In this document: piece by piece, positions 6,681 through 9,386 of the stretch | How positions within the stretch are numbered: the stretch's first letter is position 1 | Layout: every line of letters begins with the position of its first letter | Origin: CAYRTD01 sp964426915 | GTDB taxonomy: Bacteria; Bacteroidota; Bacteroidia; Bacteroidales; GCA-2748055 | Direction: 5' to 3' | DNA: 9,386 nt | Assembly (NCBI GenBank): GCA_964426915.1 | Contig: CAYRTD010000150.1 | Location: forward strand, 1 to 9,386 | Position numbers and translations under genes: made by a program | Notes under the pieces: model-generated | Seen by the model: the letters and a program-made list of their open reading frames with translations, nothing else | The model's database searches: none | Told to the model about the DNA's origin: nothing

Positions 6681-7058
6681 TTAAGTCCGGGACCCGCCAA
6701 AATTCTTAAAATAGTGGCGGGTAAGAACTTTCAGGAACTCTCTTTCCAGTATCAGGTCGGTAATCCACTCGTGTTCTTCAAAGATATCGGGAGGTTTTCC
6801 GCGCATTCTTTTCTCTTCCACATCGATTTGGTATAGAAGAGAGGAAAGTTTTTCCGGTTTTCTCCGCATCAATTCAAAAACAAGACCTTTCATTTGTTCG
6901 AAAAGATCATCATAAGCATAATTGAGATCTTCAGGAAGATCAATCTCCATACCAAAAACAGAAAAGTCCTTTATTATCTGCTCAACCGTTTCCCTTATGA
7001 TCTGTTCATCTCGTTTGGACCGTTCTATTTCACTTTTCGGTATTAGTTTATAAGTCAT
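6681..7058 (-). CDS. Conserved-looking protein of unknown function, 125 aa
   Basis: I do not recognise a named family. The 125-residue product is highly charged and predicted mostly helical, with no cysteines, no signal peptide and no membrane segment, so it is likely cytosolic. The pattern of Glu/Lys-rich helices (about 8-32, 46-67, 68-83, 92-116) would suit a small helical-bundle or partner-binding protein; this is inference. Its ATG directly abuts the TAA of the DUF4837 lipoprotein gene (0 nt between), so the two are almost certainly co-transcribed and probably translationally coupled. Base composition resembles its neighbours and the frame is clean, supporting a real gene. Function cannot be assigned from the sequence. 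Confidence 0.8.
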   Translation of the reverse strand: MTYKLIPKSEIERSKRDEQIIRETVEQIIKDFSVFGMEIDLPEDLNYAYDDLFEQMKGLVFELMRRKPEKLSSLLYQIDVEEKRMRGKPPDIFEEHEWITDLILEREFLKVLTRHYFKNFGGSRT

Positions 7059-8072
7059 TTAATCTATGGTTTCCATCGAATAAACGATGGCTTCAAGCTG
7101 GCGCATCATATTCCTTTTTTTATTGTTGGGATTATATACATATCCCTCGACCACTACCACCTTATTTCTGTTTTCATCTACGGTGGAATGACTTAAAAAA
7201 GGTCCTCCCATATATCCGTTATGTAGTTCCCACCAGCCTCTCACTTCAACGTATCTCTTCCCGTTTTTTGTAATATCATAAGTCTCGGGAGGAAACAGTT
7301 CAGTTGTCGTGATATAGGAATCTATGCGAGTTCCCTTTGTATAGGTTTTTAAAAATTCGTTCCTTTTCCTGATAATATCTTGTGTCTGGATTTCTTTGTC
7401 CCCATTCCAGGGATATTCATAGACAAATATTACCTGGCTCGTTTTTGCTGTCTCAATAGAAAAAGAAGCAAATTCTTCTGTTTCCATATCCACGTTGTAT
7501 CCCCTGGGAATGGCCAGTGTAATATAGAAATTAGAAACAATATCCCGTATTTCAGGGTCTTTACTGTTTTTGTAAACATTCTGGATTCTTTCTCTGTCGT
7601 AAATAAGGATATTATTCCTGATATTGTCTTTTTCTTTTTCAAGAAGTTCCTCAAGTGCATAACTATCGGGAGCTTCTATTCTGATAACAAGCTGAGGTTT
7701 GGCCCAGACATTTTTGCTGTATTTTAGTTTAGATTCTTCAACATCCTCTCCAACGTCGACAATGAGAACGGTTCTGTGGATCTGAAAAATATTTTCAAAA
7801 GCGCCTGCTGTTATGTGCATCAGATCAAACAGAGGCTCGGGTTGGGTAAGAGCAGGATATTCTGTTTCCAGTGTCTTACGTAGGATTTCACCTGCTTTGT
7901 TTTTCCAGTTAAAATTATCCATTACTACAAGAACTTCGCCTGCCGTACCTGATACATTAGGCAGCAGTACGCCGCCGCGGGAATTGCTTCCCCCGCTCCC
8001 GGGTCTTTCTTTACAGGAATTGAAACCTACAACAAGGCTTAATAAGAAAAACAGTCCGATTATTTGCTTCAT
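7059..8072 (-). CDS. DUF4837 family lipoprotein
   Basis: A 337-residue exported protein of unknown function, of a family seen in Bacteroidota. Residues 1-19 form a lipoprotein signal peptide (MKQ, hydrophobic core, FNSC lipobox) with C20 as the lipidated cysteine. A Gly/Ser/Arg-rich stretch (about 24-35) links to the folded domain, so the protein is likely tethered to the inner or outer membrane facing the periplasm. Hallmarks I associate with DUF4837 are TAGEVLVVMD (43-52), a central region with RGYNVD and YPW motifs, GGPFLSHSTVDE (289-300), and the C-terminal VVVVEGYVYNP...RQLEAIVYSM region (305-333). No catalytic motif is visible. The gene abuts the 125-residue gene downstream and is preceded by a 141-nt spacer with a possible promoter. 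The start at 8072 gives a proper signal peptide. The family name is from recognition of the motifs, not a search. Confidence 0.85.
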   Translation of the reverse strand: MKQIIGLFFLLSLVVGFNSCKERPGSGGSNSRGGVLLPNVSGTAGEVLVVMDNFNWKNKAGEILRKTLETEYPALTQPEPLFDLMHITAGAFENIFQIHRTVLIVDVGEDVEESKLKYSKNVWAKPQLVIRIEAPDSYALEELLEKEKDNIRNNILIYDRERIQNVYKNSKDPEIRDIVSNFYITLAIPRGYNVDMETEEFASFSIETAKTSQVIFVYEYPWNGDKEIQTQDIIRKRNEFLKTYTKGTRIDSYITTTELFPPETYDITKNGKRYVEVRGWWELHNGYMGGPFLSHSTVDENRNKVVVVEGYVYNPNNKKRNMMRQLEAIVYSMETID

Positions 8073-8147
8073 TATGTATTTTTTTTGAAAAATGTCAGTA
8101 AAATATTTACTAATTCAGTTAAGTTTTATCAATCTGCTCTTTTAATG

Positions 8148-8179
8148 CAAATTTTATGCCTTAAGTTCTTCAGGCCAAA
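8148..8179 (-). promoter_or_regulatory. Possible promoter of the DUF4837 gene
   Basis: On the minus strand TTTG (8179-8176) is followed after 19 nt by TAAAATTTG (8156-8148), which has TA and TTTG but one extra base between them compared with TAnnTTTG. Transcription would start near 8141, about 70 nt before the ATG. The leader also contains AGTAAA-ATA-TTTACT (8097-8111), a small perfect dyad that could be an operator or chance. Confidence 0.35.
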
Positions 8180-8213
8180 AAGAAAAAGCCGGGCAAGGGG
8201 TCAATTCTATACA

Positions 8214-8936
8214 TTAAAAGTGAGTTTCGTGATTTTCAAACAGATAAATTAATGCTACCAGAGCCGGCAGGTAACGTTTTGTAGAAGGGGAGAGGTGAGG
8301 ATGTAATGAAAAATAATCCCTGATTCCTCCGTTTTTTATTATAGCCCTGTCAAGTGTGGTTGGCCCGGTATTATAAGCCAACAGCGATAGTTCCCAGTTA
8401 TTATAAATTTGATAAAGAGTTGTAAGGTATCGACAAGCTGCTATTGTGGAAAGTTCAGGGCTAAGTCTCTCATCCTGTGCGCCGCTGATTGTAAGGCCGT
8501 AATGAATTCCTGTTTTCTCTTTAAATTGCCATAATCCCAGAGCCATTGAAGGCGAGCAGGCTTCGGGACGCAGTCCTGATTCCAGAACGGACAGATATTT
8601 AATTTCATCAGGAATGTCAAATTCAGTCAGGTACTTCTCGAACAGCGGAAAGAAAAATTCAGACCGGTCCCGGAACTCAAGGTACTGATCTTTTCGTGGT
8701 CCAAGGAAAGTGTCAATATATTCCTGAACAGTTTCATCGTAGAATAACTCGAGCGTTGTCTTGCGGTTGAGTTCAGCTATCTGTATTTCATAGTAAAGTT
8801 CCGGATACAGATAAGGTTTCCCGGAAGCATCAGCCAGATATCCTTTAATACTTAAAGATTGTGCAGAGATTATCAAACTTAAGCTAAGCAATAGTGATAC
8901 TGGAATGATTTTTTTCACTTTAACCTTTACGTACAT
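8214..8936 (-). CDS. Exported lytic transglycosylase, SLT domain (GH23, MltD-like)
   Basis: Predicted to cleave peptidoglycan between MurNAc and GlcNAc with 1,6-anhydro product formation, in the periplasm. Residues 1-25 form a signal peptide (K-rich start, leucine-rich core, SAQS exit) without a lipobox cysteine, so the enzyme is probably soluble. After an N-terminal helical region (about 45-105), the SLT domain has YLSVLESGLRPEA (114-126) with catalytic E119, ALGLWQFKEKTGIHYGL (132-148), and LLAYNTGP (185-192; AYNAGP is commoner). The protein stops about 50 residues after that motif, with no LysM repeats. At 240 residues it is small for MltD-like enzymes, which often run beyond 400 with LysM domains, but the catalytic core looks complete. 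It lies 63 nt after the kinase fragment and 141 nt before the DUF4837 gene. The ATG at 8936 is the only start that gives the full signal peptide. Confidence 0.88.
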   Translation of the reverse strand: MYVKVKVKKIIPVSLLLSLSLIISAQSLSIKGYLADASGKPYLYPELYYEIQIAELNRKTTLELFYDETVQEYIDTFLGPRKDQYLEFRDRSEFFFPLFEKYLTEFDIPDEIKYLSVLESGLRPEACSPSMALGLWQFKEKTGIHYGLTISGAQDERLSPELSTIAACRYLTTLYQIYNNWELSLLAYNTGPTTLDRAIIKNGGIRDYFSLHPHLSPSTKRYLPALVALIYLFENHETHF

Positions 8937-8999
8937 TACTGAGAAAAGGGAATGATTATTTAAAAAATATAGTTTTTATGATGACGAAATCCGTATTTT

Positions 9000-9386
9000 T
9001 TATTTCTCACTATCTTCACTGGAACCTTGTAGCGTAAAGTAAAAGGTGGACCCCTTTCCTTCCCGGCTTTCAAACCAGATGTTCTCCCCAAGCTTTGCAA
9101 GGAAATCCTTGCATAGATTCAAACCAAGTCCATGCCCTTTTTCATGCCTGACACCGCTTATGGAATTTACCTCCCTGCCTTTAAGTAATTTTTCTTGTAT
9201 TTCCGAGGGAATTCCGGTTCCCGTATCTTTAACATAAACCGTTATCTTTTCTGAGTCTGCTTCTGCGCCTGCTGTAATTGTTCCACCTGAAGGTGTGAAT
9301 TTGATTGCATTACTGAGCAGGTTCCTGATCACTAGCGTGAGTTTATCACGAATTTCAGTTTAAACATTTTTTTCAAGAGTCGAACA
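9000..9386 (-). pseudogene. Sensor histidine kinase, C-terminal ATPase part with in-frame stop (partial)
   Basis: The frame reads through a HATPase_c domain: N-box RNLLSNAIKFTPSGG, G1 box VKDTGTGIP (DxGxG) and G2 box GHGLGLNLCKDFLAKLG, then the final strand with GKGSTFYFTL and the natural stop at 9000. Upstream, the codons before the N-box (TEIRDKLTLVI) still look like kinase sequence, but a TAA sits in frame at 9360-9362, and CSTLEKNV continues in the same frame beyond it to the window edge. A GTG at 9332 could start a 110-residue product, but that would lack part of the N-box helix, the DHp domain and the phosphorylated His. So this is either a pseudogenised or truncated kinase, or a sequence error near a contig end. 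The domain identity is secure; the intactness call is not. No partner response regulator is visible. Confidence 0.7.

Noticed and set aside
7430..7660. Minus-strand 76-residue frame overlapping the DUF4837 gene.
   Set aside because: It is an alternate frame of a gene with recognised family motifs; the composition is Lys/Leu-rich and no motif is visible.
8160..8213. GC-rich patch with A/T-runs after the transglycosylase stop as an intrinsic terminator.
   Set aside because: The GGC/GCC arms around the A-rich stretch are only three bases, and no stable stem directly followed by a T-run is present on the minus strand.
9358..9373. TTTAAAC heptamer and a 7-A run on the minus strand, resembling -1 frameshift slippery sites that might bypass the TAA in the kinase.
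   Set aside because: Reading the frames, TTTAAAC would shift from a frame closed by TGA on both sides into one reading LKKMFKLKFVINSR and then a stop, not into the kinase frame. The A-run lies before the TAA, so slippage there cannot restore the kinase frame past it.

Overview
The window looks like chromosomal DNA of a member of the Bacteroidota, probably a Bacteroidales/Marinilabiliales-type anaerobe or microaerophile. The reasons are the moderately AT-rich composition, start codons with no recognisable Shine-Dalgarno, promoters matching the Bacteroidota consensus (TTTG, about 19 bp, TAnnTTTG), a DUF4837 lipoprotein with a Bacteroidota-style lipobox, and a Fur/PerR regulator beside an archaeal-type Prx6 peroxiredoxin. 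All recognisable genes lie on the minus strand, so the biology reads from right to left. Taxonomy is inferred from these features only.

Right end (8214-9386): the C-terminal ATPase part of a sensor histidine kinase, cut by the window edge and carrying an in-frame stop just before its N-box, then a small exported lytic transglycosylase. Middle right (6681-8179): a DUF4837 lipoprotein abutting a 125-residue protein of unknown function. Middle (4015-6634): pepA (M17 leucyl aminopeptidase) followed 14 nt later by pdxA (vitamin B6 synthesis). A strong promoter match precedes pepA, and a near-perfect inverted repeat sits at the predicted transcript start. Middle left (1626-3945): a full-length MaeB-type malic enzyme (malic domain plus phosphotransacetylase-like domain). 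Left (153-1349): perR followed by a Prx6-family peroxiredoxin, a peroxide-response operon with its promoter and an AT-rich operator candidate.

The gene-free stretch 1284-1625 holds the perR promoter/operator (1290-1349) and a 141-bp repeat element (1447-1587); I see nothing in 1350-1446. Positions 1-152 hold a second, window-truncated member of the same repeat family. Both repeat copies lie just downstream of a minus-strand gene end (prx and maeB) and in the same orientation relative to it. This is the most notable non-coding structure here.

Most of the window is ordinary housekeeping. I do not see a defence system, CRISPR array, tRNA, rRNA or transposase gene. The points most worth a second look are the repeat family, the PerR lacking its structural zinc cysteines, the pepA 5' hairpin, and the interrupted kinase.
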